DNA of 64,000 nucleotides from Streptomyces sp. R302 (GCF_012927245.1 NZ_JABBGE010000008.1:1-64000), one strand, 5' to 3'; shown: positions 52,019 through 60,912, counted from the first letter of the stretch. Notes: generated from the sequence alone by a model not told the origin. Numbers and translations are program-made.

Positions 52019-52666
52019 TTATCGGCCCCGGAGTTCCGCCGCCTCGCCGCTGAAGACGCGGGTGCCGCGGCGCAGCTCGTGGAGGAGGGTGCCGGGCGGG
52101 AGGCCGTCCGGCACGCGCTGTTCGGCCAGGACGACCGCCGCGCCGGTCTCCGTCGCCAGGGTGGCGAGCAGGGCGTACGTACGGGCCGCGACCGGAGGGG
52201 CCATGCCGAGGGCCGGCTCGTCGACCAGGACCACGCGGGCGGGGCGCAGCAGGGCGCGGGACACGGCCAGCATCCGGCGTTCGCCGCCGGAGAGGGTGCC
52301 CGCGGTGCGGTGGAGCAGCGGGACGAGGGCCGGGTACGGGACCGGGGCCGCCGGGCCCGCGAGGGCCAGGTTCTCGGAGACGGTCAGGCCCTCGTACACG
52401 GCGCCCCGGTCCGGTACGAAGCACAGCCCGCGGCGGGCGCGTTCGTGCGGGGGCAGCGCGGTGACGTCCTCGCCGCGCCACAGGACCCGGCCGGCCGAGA
52501 GCCGTGCCGTCCCGGCGAGGGCGCGCAGCGCGGTGGTGCGCCCGGCGCCGTTGCGGCCCGTCAGGACGGTCACCGTGCCCGCCGGGACCGGGAGGTCCAG
52601 GCCGTGCAGGGCCTCCAGGGGGCCGTAGCGGACGCGGGCGCCGCGCAGCTCCATCTCGGTGGTCAT
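52019..52666 (-). CDS. LivF-like branched-chain amino acid ABC transporter ATPase
   Basis: 215 residues from the ATG at 52666, overlapping the stop of the fusion gene by 4 bp (ATGA). Full ABC layout: signature 'LSGGERRMLAVSRALL', Walker B 'VVLVDEPALGMAPPV'. Walker A is 'GRNGAGRTTALRAL', with Arg instead of the invariant Lys, which could weaken ATP hydrolysis. Shorter than typical LivF (~235). Last gene of the liv operon. Confidence 0.9.
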   Translation of the reverse strand: MTTEMELRGARVRYGPLEALHGLDLPVPAGTVTVLTGRNGAGRTTALRALAGTARLSAGRVLWRGEDVTALPPHERARRGLCFVPDRGAVYEGLTVSENLALAGPAAPVPYPALVPLLHRTAGTLSGGERRMLAVSRALLRPARVVLVDEPALGMAPPVAARTYALLATLATETGAAVVLAEQRVPDGLPPGTLLHELRRGTRVFSGEAAELRGR

Positions 52667-55539
52667 GGGAGGAGCCGGCCTCCCTCCATCGTGTGGACGG
52701 TGGCGGCCGTGCCGGCGACGAGGTCCGGGTCGTGTTCGACGACGAGGACGGTCAGGCCGTCGGCGGCGAGCGCGGTCAGGAGCCGGGACAGGGCCTCGGC
52801 CTCGGCCGCGTCCAGGCCGGCGGCCGGCTCGTCCAGGAGCAGGACGCGCGGGCGGCCCGCGAGCGCGCGGGCCAGCTCGACGCGGCGCAGCAGGCCCGTC
52901 GGGAGGCCCGCCGTGCGGCGGTGCCGTACGGGCCCGGCGAGGCCCGCGAGGCGGAGGGCGCGTTCGGTGGCGGCGGCGGGGTGGTCGCGGTGGTCGCGGT
53001 GGTGGCCGTGCTCGGCGCCGACGCGGACGTTCTCCTCGACGGAGAGGGACGGGAACAGGGCCGGTTGCTGGAAGGTCCGCGCGATGCCGAGGCGGGCGCG
53101 GGTGTGGGCGGGGCGGTGCGTGACGTCCCGGCCGTCCAGGAGGACCCGGCCGTCGCGCCTGCCCGTGCGGGCGGCGCCGGCCAGGCAGTCGAAGAGGGTG
53201 CTCTTGCCGGCGCCGTTCGGCCCCACCAGCGCGGTGACCTGGGCGGTCGGCAGCACCAGCCCCACGTCCCGCAGGGCCGTCACCCCGCCGGGGTGCACGA
53301 ACCGGAGCCCCTCGGCGACGAGCCGGGCGCGTGGCGGGCTGTGGGGGGTGCCCCGGCCTTCGGCCGGGATGGTGTGCCCACCCGCTCCGCCCGTGCGGGT
53401 GGGTGGGTCGGGTGCGGGTTCTCCCGTGGGGGGTTGCGGAGCGTCGGCGGCCGGCGGGCCGTGGGGGGTTTCCCGGCCTTCGGCCGGGGTGGTGTGCCCA
53501 CCCGCTCCGCCCGTGCGGGTGGGATGGTCGGGTGCGGGTTCTCCCGCGGGGGGTTGCGGGCCGTCGGCGGCCGGCGGGCCGTGGGGGGTGCCCCGGCCTT
53601 CGGCCGGGTGTGTCCGGGTAGGGGCTGCCGGTCGGTCCTCGGGCGGGCGCGTCCGGGGGGTGGTGGCCGGTCGGGGGGTGGCTCCGTGCGTTCGGGGGGT
53701 GGTGGCCGGTCGGGGGGTGGCCCCGTGCGTTCGGGGGGTGGTTCCGGGCGTTCGGGGGGTTGGTGTCGGGTGGGTCTCTGGTGGGTTCAGGAAGGTGGTC
53801 AGTGGGGGGAGGCGGCCTGTCTGGGTGGCCAGGAGGCCTAGGGTCAGGGCGGCCAGGGCGGTGGGGGTCGTGGTGGCGGTGGTCAGGAGGAGCGGGGCCG
53901 CCAGGAGGGGCGTGAGGAGGTTGTCCGCGCCCAGGACCATGACCGCGGCGAACCAGAGGAGGCCGCGCAGGGGGTCGTATGCCGTGGGGTCGAAGGCTTC
54001 GGTGGCCATGGTGAGGAGGGCGCCGCCCAGGGCGGCCAGGGCGGCGGCCAGGGTGAAGGCCAGGAGCCTGAGGCGGGTCGCGGGGATGCCGGCCGCCTCC
54101 GCGGCGGGTTCGTGGTCGCGCAGGGCCGCCAGCGTGCGGCCGGTGCGGCCCCGGCGGAGGGCCGCCACCAGGAGGAGGGCCAGCGTGAGCAGGAGGAGTT
54201 CCAGGGCGTAGTAGGCGCGGTCCGTGGTGAAGAGGGCGGGGCGGGTGGGGGCGGCGAGGTTCGCCGTGGCGTAGGGCTGGGTGAGGACGAAGCGGCTGAC
54301 CGCGACGCCCACCGCGAGGGTCGCCAGAGCCAGCGCCAGGCCGTGGCGGCGGATCGCCGGACCCGCCGTCAGGAGGCCCGCCATCGCCGTCAGGGGGACC
54401 GCCAGGGCCAGGGCCGGGAGGGGCGGGACGCCCGCCGTCGTGAAGAGGGTGGTGAAGAGGGCCCCCAGGCCCGCGTAGGCCGCCTGGCCCAGGGCGATCT
54501 GGCCCGTGCGACCCGTCACCACGACCAGGGAGAGCAGGATGATCGCGAGGGCGGGGATCTGGGTCGCCGTGGGCAGCTCGGCGCCCCCTGCCGCCAGGGG
54601 GAGGAGGAAGCAGACCGCGGCGAGCGGCCAGAGCGCCGGGGGTGTGCGGGCCGCCCGCGTCGGCGGCGGCAGCGCGTCCTGGCCCCTGCCGCCGATGCCC
54701 GGCAGGAGCAGCGCCGCGGCCAGCAGCGCGAGGACGAAGAGGTTCGCCCCCACCGAGCGCAGCAGGGGGTCCGCCCATCCTTCCGGGTGGAAGCGGGTCA
54801 GCTGCGCCTGGGCCACCCCGATGAGCAGCGCCGCGCCGATCGCGACCGGCAGCGACCGCATCCGGGCGATGACCGCGACCGCCATCACCTCCACCACGAG
54901 CAGCGGCAGCCCGTACGGGTCGAGCCGGACGTACGGGGCGAGCAGCACGCCCGTGAGCCCGGCGGTGAACCCGCCGAACGCCCAGCCGGCCGCCGCGATC
55001 CGGTCCGCGTCGACCCCGGAGAGGACGGCCAGCGGGCGGTTGTCGACCACCGCCCGCAGCTCCCTCCCGAAGCGGGTCCACCGGGTCACCGCCGTGACCA
55101 GGCAGGCCACCGCCACGACCGTCGCCAGCTGCAGCCAGGGATCGCCGCCGAGGAGCACCGGCGCGTCGGTCCTGGCCCCGGAGCCCCAGAGCAGGACCGC
55201 CGCGCCCACGAGGAGGACGAAGACGCCGGTGGACGCGACCAGGGTGCGGGCCGGACCGGCGCCCGCCCGGGCCAGCGGGCGGAAGACGGCCCGGTCGAGG
55301 ACGAGGCCCAGCGCGGGGGCCACCAGGAGGAGGGTCAGCAGGGCGGCCGGCCACAGCGGCCAGCCCCAGGGCACGACCAGCTGGCGGAGCACGTACGCGC
55401 AGATCATGGCGACCGCGCCGTGCGCGAGGTTCAGCACGCCGGTCGCCCGGTGGGTGACGATCAGGCCGATGCCGGTGAGCGCCGCCGCGCTGCCGACCGC
55501 GAGGCCGGCCAGCGTCAGCTCGTACGTCAGAGAGGCCAC
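52663..55539 (-). CDS. LivH–LivM–LivG fusion protein of a branched-chain amino acid ABC transporter
   Basis: 958 residues from the GTG at 55539. Residues about 1–300 are a LivH permease ('GVLNLAHGAVAMICAYVL'), 300–583 a LivM permease ('GRTGQIALGQAAYAGLGALF'), 583–735 a Pro/Thr-rich linker, and 736–958 a LivG ATPase (Walker A 'GPNGAGKSTLFDCLAGAA', Walker B 'RVLLLDEPAAGLDAAEAE'). The LivG signature reads 'LPTGLLRRVELARALAG', degenerate against the usual LSxGxxRR. The linker DNA is built of 120-bp and 39-bp tandem repeats. Fused LivHM proteins are known; adding LivG through such a linker is unusual. It overlaps the preceding small gene by 13 bp and the LivF-like gene by 4 bp. Confidence 0.9.
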   Translation of the reverse strand: MASLTYELTLAGLAVGSAAALTGIGLIVTHRATGVLNLAHGAVAMICAYVLRQLVVPWGWPLWPAALLTLLLVAPALGLVLDRAVFRPLARAGAGPARTLVASTGVFVLLVGAAVLLWGSGARTDAPVLLGGDPWLQLATVVAVACLVTAVTRWTRFGRELRAVVDNRPLAVLSGVDADRIAAAGWAFGGFTAGLTGVLLAPYVRLDPYGLPLLVVEVMAVAVIARMRSLPVAIGAALLIGVAQAQLTRFHPEGWADPLLRSVGANLFVLALLAAALLLPGIGGRGQDALPPPTRAARTPPALWPLAAVCFLLPLAAGGAELPTATQIPALAIILLSLVVVTGRTGQIALGQAAYAGLGALFTTLFTTAGVPPLPALALAVPLTAMAGLLTAGPAIRRHGLALALATLAVGVAVSRFVLTQPYATANLAAPTRPALFTTDRAYYALELLLLTLALLLVAALRRGRTGRTLAALRDHEPAAEAAGIPATRLRLLAFTLAAALAALGGALLTMATEAFDPTAYDPLRGLLWFAAVMVLGADNLLTPLLAAPLLLTTATTTPTALAALTLGLLATQTGRLPPLTTFLNPPETHPTPTPRTPGTTPRTHGATPRPATTPRTHGATPRPATTPRTRPPEDRPAAPTRTHPAEGRGTPHGPPAADGPQPPAGEPAPDHPTRTGGAGGHTTPAEGRETPHGPPAADAPQPPTGEPAPDPPTRTGGAGGHTIPAEGRGTPHSPPRARLVAEGLRFVHPGGVTALRDVGLVLPTAQVTALVGPNGAGKSTLFDCLAGAARTGRRDGRVLLDGRDVTHRPAHTRARLGIARTFQQPALFPSLSVEENVRVGAEHGHHRDHRDHPAAATERALRLAGLAGPVRHRRTAGLPTGLLRRVELARALAGRPRVLLLDEPAAGLDAAEAEALSRLLTALAADGLTVLVVEHDPDLVAGTAATVHTMEGGRLLP
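53341..53609. repeat. 120-bp tandem repeat within the Liv fusion gene
   Basis: Two full 120-bp copies (53341–53460 and 53461–53580) and a 29-bp partial third copy. Each unit contains 'gtgtgcccacccgctccgcc' followed by 'cgtgcgggtgggtggg', close to a hairpin of the intergenic elements. Encodes a 40-residue repeat of the linker. Confidence 0.9.
53655..53770. repeat. 39-bp tandem repeat within the Liv fusion gene
   Basis: 'ggggggtggtggccggtcgg' plus 19 more bases repeated with a 39-bp period from 53655 (second unit from 53694) and a degenerate third. On the coding strand it reads PRTHGATPRPATT twice. Confidence 0.85.
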
Positions 55540-55937
55540 GGCTCACACACCGGGCAGGGCGCGAGCGCCGGGTCCCCGGCGGCCGGTACCGCGTCCGCGC
55601 GGTCCGCCACCAGCGGGCAGTCCGGGCGGTGCGCCAGCGTCCCGCCGGGGACGCGCAGCGGCGGGCCGTCGGAGGAGGGGGCCGGGGGGTCCGGGAGGTC
55701 CGTTTCGGGGGGCTCCGAGTCGGCCGGGCGTGCGGACGCGCGCAGCGCCGCCGTGCCGATCAGGACGGCGCCCGCGACGATCAGCGCCGCCCCCGGCACG
55801 GTGCACGAGGCGAGGTACGGGAGCTGGCGCTCGGCGAACCGCTCGCCGGAGATCCCGTACCAGCCGAGGACGCACAGGAGCGCGCCCCCGGCGGCCGCCA
55901 CCAGGCCGCCCCACAGCAGGAACCGCGCCGTCGGCAC
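55527..55937 (-). CDS. Small membrane protein of the liv operon
   Basis: 136 residues from the GTG at 55937, which has GGAGG 6 nt upstream; the longer open frame to 56030 has no good site. Two membrane helices ('ARFLLWGGLVAAAGGALLCV' and 'PGAALIVAGAVLIGTAALRA'). The C-terminus has 'HRPDCPLV' and ends 'CPVCEPWPL', a Cys/His set that may bind metal or form a disulfide. It overlaps the livHMG fusion by 13 bp. Divergent from the lipoprotein/binding-protein genes. Its role in transport is unknown. Confidence 0.8.
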   Translation of the reverse strand: MPTARFLLWGGLVAAAGGALLCVLGWYGISGERFAERQLPYLASCTVPGAALIVAGAVLIGTAALRASARPADSEPPETDLPDPPAPSSDGPPLRVPGGTLAHRPDCPLVADRADAVPAAGDPALAPCPVCEPWPL

Positions 55938-56050
55938 CGAGAGCCTCCGCTTCTTCCTTCCTCCGGCTATGCCCGTATTCTTCCGTATTCTTGCGCTCCG
56001 CCGCGTATCGTCCGACCCTGGAAGCACCACGCCGAACGGTGGTGAGCCCG

Positions 56051-56566
56051 ATGGTTCTCAGGCGACGAGCGGCCGCCCTCGCGGCCGCCGCGGTGCTGCT
56101 CCTCACCCCGGCCGTCACGGCCTGTTCCGACGACGAGCCGGCGACCAACAACCAGGTCACCTCCACCTATCCGCCCGGCATGACGGCCCAGCCGCCCGGC
56201 GCGGAGGAGCCCGACGACCCGGCCGCCGCCGAGGCGGAGATCACCCGGAACTGGGTGGCCTTCTTCGACGCGGACACCCCGGCCGCCGAGCGGGTGAAGC
56301 TCCTGGAGAACGGCGAGGAGATGGAGGCCGTCCTGGCCGCCTTCGCCGGCAACCCGCAGGCCGCGGCGACCGGCGCCGAGGTCACCGACGTGGCGTTCAC
56401 CTCCGCCTCCGGCGCCGACGTCACCTACGACCTGCTCGTCGGCGGCAACCCGGCGCTGCCCGACTCCCGGGGCACCGCGGTGCTCCAGGACGACACCTGG
56501 AAGGTCTCCGTGAAGACCCTGTGCGGCCTGGTGAAGCTCAGCGGTGTCGCCGTCGAAGGCTGCTGA
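56051..56566 (+). CDS. Small lipoprotein linked to the liv binding protein
   Basis: 171 residues from the ATG at 56051; a GTG at 56042 is the alternative. Lipoprotein signal 'LAAAAVLLLTPAVTACSDDE' with the lipid-anchored Cys near residue 22. The mature region 'AAAEAEITRNWVAFFDADTP' … 'VTYDLLVGGNPALPDSRGTA' … 'VLQDDTWKVSVKTLCGLVKL' resembles small nuclear-transport-factor-2-like lipoproteins. It overlaps the binding-protein gene by 23 bp, which suggests translational coupling and a shared job at the membrane. Confidence 0.85.
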   Translation: MVLRRRAAALAAAAVLLLTPAVTACSDDEPATNNQVTSTYPPGMTAQPPGAEEPDDPAAAEAEITRNWVAFFDADTPAAERVKLLENGEEMEAVLAAFAGNPQAAATGAEVTDVAFTSASGADVTYDLLVGGNPALPDSRGTAVLQDDTWKVSVKTLCGLVKLSGVAVEGC

Positions 56567-57857
56567 GGCGGCCGCGGCGCGGCTCCCGGCCCTGCTGCTC
56601 GTCCTCCTCCTGCTCCTCCTCGCGGGATGCGGCAGCCGGCTTCCGGAGCGCGCCTTCGGGACGCGGCCCACCGCCCACCCCTCCGGCGGTGAGCCGCTCC
56701 GCGTCGGCATCATCACCAGCGCCACCAGCCCGGTCGGCGGCGCCGCCCTCACCGGCCCGCGCGACGGCGCCCGCGCCTGGTTCGACGCCCTGAACGCCGC
56801 CGGCGGGCTCGACGGGCGCCGGGTCGAGGTCGAGACCTGCGACGACGGCGGCAGCGGCGTCGGCAACACCGCCTGCGTCCGCGAACTCCTCGACGAGAAG
56901 AAGGTCTTCGCCCTCGTCGCCACCACCGCCCTCGACTACGCGGGCGCCCCGCTCGTCTCCCGGGCCGGCGTGCCCGACGTCGGCGGCCAGCCCCTCACCC
57001 CCGCCTACGAGACCTACCCGCACCTCTACTCCCTCTACGGCAGCTCCGCCCCGCGCACCGGCGCCTCGCCCGGCTGGGACGGCACCCTGTACGGCGGGAC
57101 CGAGGTGTACCGGTGGTTCGCGCGCGAGCGCGGGGCGCGGACCGCCGCCGTCGTCGCGTACGACCAGCCCGCCTCCGCCGCCTACGCCCGGCTCGTCGTC
57201 CAGGGGCTGCGCGCGGAGGGATACCGGGTCGTCAACGAGCGGGTCGACTTCGTCCTGCCGGACTTCCGGGCCGTCGCCGCCGATCTGCGCGAGCGCCGCG
57301 TCGACCTCGTGTTCGACGCCCTGGACGGGCACGGCAACGTCCGGCTCTGCGAGGCGATGGAGGCGCTCGGCGTCCGCGTCGACGCCAAGGTGACGAACGT
57401 GCAGAACTGGTCCTCCTCCGTGGCCCGCGACTACGCCCGCGCGCCCGGCTGCCGTGACTCCCTCTGGGTGACCGGGTCGAGTCGCAACGCCGACGAGACC
57501 GGGCACCCCGCGGTCCGCGCCTTCCGGGCCGCGATGGGGGAGCGGGAGATCTCCCAGTGGCAGCTGGAGGGCTGGGCGGCCGCCATGTGGTTCACCGACG
57601 CGGCCCGCTCCTGCCTCGACCGCCCCGACCGGGGCGGACTCACCCGGACGTGCGTCGAGGAGTACCTGAACCGCCAGGAGCCGTACACCGCCCGGGGGTT
57701 GCTGCTCCCCGTCCGCTTCGAGCACCTGGCGAAGCCGCCCGCGACCCGCGAGACCTGCCTCTCCGTGGCCCGTTGGCGCGACGGGCGCGGCTGGGTGAGC
57801 CAGGGCGAGATGACGCGGAACTGCGCGGTCGTCCCCCAGCTCGGTTACCGGCCGTGA
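56544..57857 (+). CDS. Branched-chain amino acid ABC transporter substrate-binding protein (LivJ/K-like lipoprotein)
   Basis: 437 residues, GTG start. Signal with lipobox 'LLLLLLAGCGS'. Periplasmic-binding fold with 'GITSATSPVGGAALTGPRD' style opening ('RVGIITSATSPVGGAALTGP'), 'WFDALNAAGGLDGRRVEVET' (family hallmark NAAGGLDGR), and 'TAAVVAYDQPASAAYARLVV'. Extracytoplasmic receptor that would feed the divergent LivHMG/LivF proteins. The genes lie head-to-head with the transport operon, likely sharing a regulatory region (55938–56050). Confidence 0.9.
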   Translation: MSPSKAAEAAAARLPALLLVLLLLLLAGCGSRLPERAFGTRPTAHPSGGEPLRVGIITSATSPVGGAALTGPRDGARAWFDALNAAGGLDGRRVEVETCDDGGSGVGNTACVRELLDEKKVFALVATTALDYAGAPLVSRAGVPDVGGQPLTPAYETYPHLYSLYGSSAPRTGASPGWDGTLYGGTEVYRWFARERGARTAAVVAYDQPASAAYARLVVQGLRAEGYRVVNERVDFVLPDFRAVAADLRERRVDLVFDALDGHGNVRLCEAMEALGVRVDAKVTNVQNWSSSVARDYARAPGCRDSLWVTGSSRNADETGHPAVRAFRAAMGEREISQWQLEGWAAAMWFTDAARSCLDRPDRGGLTRTCVEEYLNRQEPYTARGLLLPVRFEHLAKPPATRETCLSVARWRDGRGWVSQGEMTRNCAVVPQLGYRP

Positions 57858-57921
57858 GGATCGCCGCCGCCGGAGCAGTACAGTCGCCCCGACCTACCAA
57901 CTGACCGGGGGGAACCGGCAG

Positions 57922-59205
57922 ATGCGTATTTCCTTCCTGCTCCACAACGGCTATCACTACGGCGGCACGATCCGGACCACGTTCACGCTCGCCGAACAAC
58001 TCGCGGAACGGCACGAGGTGGAGATCGTCTCGGTCTTCCGCCACCGTGACCGGCCCCGCCTCGGGCTCCCTTCGGGGGTGACCCTCCGTCATCTCGTGGA
58101 CCTGCGCGAGGACTCGCCGGACTACGACGGCGACCACCCCGACGCCCACCGCCCCGCCCGGGTCTTCCCGCGCGGCGACGGTCGGTGGAAGCAGTACAGC
58201 GCGCTGACCGACGCGCGGATCGGGGACCTGCTGCGCGGGGTGGCGGCGGACGTGCTCGTCGGCACCCGGCCGGGGCTCAACGTCCAGCTGGTCCGGCAGG
58301 CGGGCCCCGGGCCCGTCCTCGTCGCCCAGGAACACCTCGTCCTCGACGGGCACAGCCGCCGGCTGCGCCATGACATCGCCCACGAGTACGCGCTCCTCGA
58401 CCTCGTCACCACCGTCACCGAGGCCGACGCCCGGTCCTACCGGCGGCTCGGGCTGCCCGGCTCCGTCCGGGTCGAGTCGGTGCCCAACGGGGTGCCCGCG
58501 CCCGCGGTGCCGCCCGCCGACCCCTCGTCCCGGGTGGTCGTCGCGGCCGGCCGGCTCACCCGGGTCAAACGTTTCGACGTCCTCGTCGACGCCTTCGCCG
58601 AACTGGCCGGCGACCACCCCGACTGGAACCTGCGGATCTACGGCAGCGGGGACGCCGCGCAGGACCTGCGGGCGCCGCTGACCCGGCAGATCGAGGCCCT
58701 CGGGCTCGGCGGGAGGGTCCGGCTCATGGGCCAGGTCCACCCCATGGAGCCGGAGTGGGCGAAGGGCTCGATCGCGGCCGTCACCTCCGAGCGGGAGGCC
58801 TTCGGCATGACGATCGTGGAGGCGATGCGGTGCGGCCTCCCGGTGGTCGCCGCGGACTGCCCGCACGGGCCGCGCGAGATCGTCGAGGACGGCGTCGACG
58901 GCAGGCTCGTCCCCGTCGGGGACCACCGCGCGGTGGCCCGCGCCCTGGGCGAACTGATGGCCGACGAGGAGCGGCGGGCCAAGGCGGGCCGGGCCGCCCT
59001 CGCGGCGGCGGAACGCTTCGACCCGGCCCGCATCGCCGCCCGCCACGAGCAGCTCTGGACCGACCTCGTGGAGCGCGCCGCACCCCGCCGCGCCCACTCC
59101 CCGGCGGCCGCCGCCCGGCACGCCTGGACCGGCCGGGCCTACGACGCCGCCTACACGGCGAAGGCGGGCGCGGGCCGCGCCCTGCGCCGCGTCGGCCTGC
59201 GCTGA
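57922..59205 (+). CDS. GT4-family glycosyltransferase
   Basis: 427 residues; ATG after 'ggggggaaccggcag'. GT-B fold: 'MRISFLLHNGYHYGGTIRTT' and 'VAAGRLTRVKRFDVLVDAFA' (phosphate loop region), 'LRIYGSGDAAQDLRA' and the E-x7-E motif 'SEREAFGMTIVEAMRCGLPV'. 'PHGPREIVEDGVDGRLVPVG' completes the donor site. It may build a cell-wall polysaccharide or teichoic-acid-like polymer. The acceptor is unknown. A -10-like TACAGT at 57879 may be its promoter. Convergent with ctaD. Confidence 0.9.
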   Translation: MRISFLLHNGYHYGGTIRTTFTLAEQLAERHEVEIVSVFRHRDRPRLGLPSGVTLRHLVDLREDSPDYDGDHPDAHRPARVFPRGDGRWKQYSALTDARIGDLLRGVAADVLVGTRPGLNVQLVRQAGPGPVLVAQEHLVLDGHSRRLRHDIAHEYALLDLVTTVTEADARSYRRLGLPGSVRVESVPNGVPAPAVPPADPSSRVVVAAGRLTRVKRFDVLVDAFAELAGDHPDWNLRIYGSGDAAQDLRAPLTRQIEALGLGGRVRLMGQVHPMEPEWAKGSIAAVTSEREAFGMTIVEAMRCGLPVVAADCPHGPREIVEDGVDGRLVPVGDHRAVARALGELMADEERRAKAGRAALAAAERFDPARIAARHEQLWTDLVERAAPRRAHSPAAAARHAWTGRAYDAAYTAKAGAGRALRRVGLR

Positions 59206-59232
59206 CGCCGCCCGCCGCCCGCCGCCGGGACC

Positions 59233-60912
59233 CTAGCGGCCCGGCGGCGGGCTCGTGGTCCGCATCCGCTCGTAGCTCGCGAACTCCGGGTGGTGGAGGT
59301 CGAAGGCGGGGGATTCCGAGCGGATGCGGGGGACGGCGGTGAAGTTGTGGCGCGGGGGCGGGCAGGAGGTGGCCCACTCCAGGGAGCGGCCGAAGCCCCA
59401 GGGGTCGTCGACCTCGACCTTCGGGGCGTACCGCCAGGTGTGCCAGACGTTGTAGAGGAACGGCAGGGTGGAGGTGCCCAGGAGGAAGGCGCCGACGGTC
59501 GACAGGGTGTTCAGGGTGGTGAAGCCGTCGGCCGCCAGGTAGTCGGCGTAGCGGCGGGGCATGCCCTCCGCGCCCAGCCAGTGCTGGACGAGGAAGGTGA
59601 GGTGGAAGCCGGTGAAGAGGGTCCAGAAGTGGATCTTCCCGAGTCGCTCGTCGAGCATGCGGCCGGTGAACTTCGGCCACCAGAAGTGGAAGCCGGCGAA
59701 GGTCGCGAAGACGACCGTGCCGAAGACCGTGTAGTGGAAGTGGGCGACGACGAAGTACGAGTCGGTGACGTGGAAGTCCATCGGAGGCGAGGCCAGGATC
59801 ACCCCGGTCAGGCCGCCGAAGAGGAAGGACACCAGGAAGCCGGTCGCCCACAGCATCGGGGTCTCGAAGGAGAGCGAGCCCCGCAGCATGGTCCCCGTCC
59901 AGTTGAAGAACTTCACCCCGGTCGGCACCGCGATCAGGAAGGACAGGAAGGAGAAGAACGGCAGCAGCACCGCCCCTGTCGCGAACATGTGGTGCGCCCA
60001 GACCACCACCGACAGACCCGTGATCGCCATGGTGGCGGCGATCAGGCTGAGGTAGCCGAAGATCGGCTTGCGGGCGAAGACCGGGAGGATCTCGCTGATG
60101 ATGCCGAAGAACGGCAGCGCGATGATGTAGACCTCGGGGTGGCCGAAGAACCAGAAGAGGTGCTGCCAGAGCAGCGCCCCGCCGTTGCCGGGGGCGAAGA
60201 CCAGGGCCCCGAACCGCCGGTCCGCCTCCAGGGCGAGCAGCGCCGCCGCGAGGACGGGGAAGGCGATCAGCACCAGGACGGCGGTGAAGAGCACGTTCCA
60301 GGTGAAGATCGGCATCCGGAACATCGTCATGCCGGGGGCCCGCATGCCGATGATCGTGGCGAGGAAGTTCACCGAGGTGAGGATCGTGCCGAAGCCGGAG
60401 AGCGCGAGCCCCATGATCCACAGGTCGGCGCCGATCCCCGGGGAGCGGACCGCGCTGTTCAGCGGGGCGTAGGCGGTCCAGCCGAAGTCGGGCGGTCCGC
60501 TCGGGGTGAGGAAGGCCCCGGCGACCATCAGCCCGCCGAGCAGGAACAGCCAGTACGAGAACATGTTCAGGCGCGGGAAGGCCACGTCGGGCGCGCCGAT
60601 CTGGAGCGGCACCAGCTCGTTGGCGAAGCCCGCGAAGGTCGGGGTCGCGAAGAGCAGCAGCATGATCGTGCCGTGCTGGGTGAAGGCCTGGTTGAACTGC
60701 TCGTTGGAGAGGAAGTCGATCCCCGGTCTGGCCAGCTCCGCCCGCATCGCCATCGCGAGGACCCCGGCGAGCAGGAAGAAACCGAAGGAGGTCACCAGAT
60801 AGAGGTGACCGATCTTCTTGTGGTCGGTGGTGGTGAGCCAGTCGATCAGGATCCGGCCGAGCCGCTCCCGCCCGCCCGATTCCGCCGTGGTGGCCGCAGC
60901 CTCGGTCCTCAT
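59233..60912 (-). CDS. ctaD: Cytochrome c oxidase subunit I (aa3 type)
   Basis: 559 residues from the ATG at 60912 (GGAGG 6 nt upstream). 12 membrane helices. Heme ligands: His in 'FTQHGTIMLLL'; the Cu_B ligand and His-Tyr cross-link lie in 'FFGHPEVYIIALPFFG' (near residues 258–262); then 'VVVWAHHMFATG' (two Cu_B His) and 'VVAHFHYTVFGT' (heme a3 and heme a His). Catalytic subunit that reduces O2 and pumps protons. No ctaC, ctaE or qcr genes are adjacent, so this is a lone copy, probably a second ctaD. Confidence 0.95.
   Translation of the reverse strand: MRTEAAATTAESGGRERLGRILIDWLTTTDHKKIGHLYLVTSFGFFLLAGVLAMAMRAELARPGIDFLSNEQFNQAFTQHGTIMLLLFATPTFAGFANELVPLQIGAPDVAFPRLNMFSYWLFLLGGLMVAGAFLTPSGPPDFGWTAYAPLNSAVRSPGIGADLWIMGLALSGFGTILTSVNFLATIIGMRAPGMTMFRMPIFTWNVLFTAVLVLIAFPVLAAALLALEADRRFGALVFAPGNGGALLWQHLFWFFGHPEVYIIALPFFGIISEILPVFARKPIFGYLSLIAATMAITGLSVVVWAHHMFATGAVLLPFFSFLSFLIAVPTGVKFFNWTGTMLRGSLSFETPMLWATGFLVSFLFGGLTGVILASPPMDFHVTDSYFVVAHFHYTVFGTVVFATFAGFHFWWPKFTGRMLDERLGKIHFWTLFTGFHLTFLVQHWLGAEGMPRRYADYLAADGFTTLNTLSTVGAFLLGTSTLPFLYNVWHTWRYAPKVEVDDPWGFGRSLEWATSCPPPRHNFTAVPRIRSESPAFDLHHPEFASYERMRTTSPPPGR

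Noticed and set aside
53341..53609. CRISPR array
   Set aside because: The repeats are 120 bp, contiguous and in frame with the Liv fusion; there are no unique spacers or cas genes.
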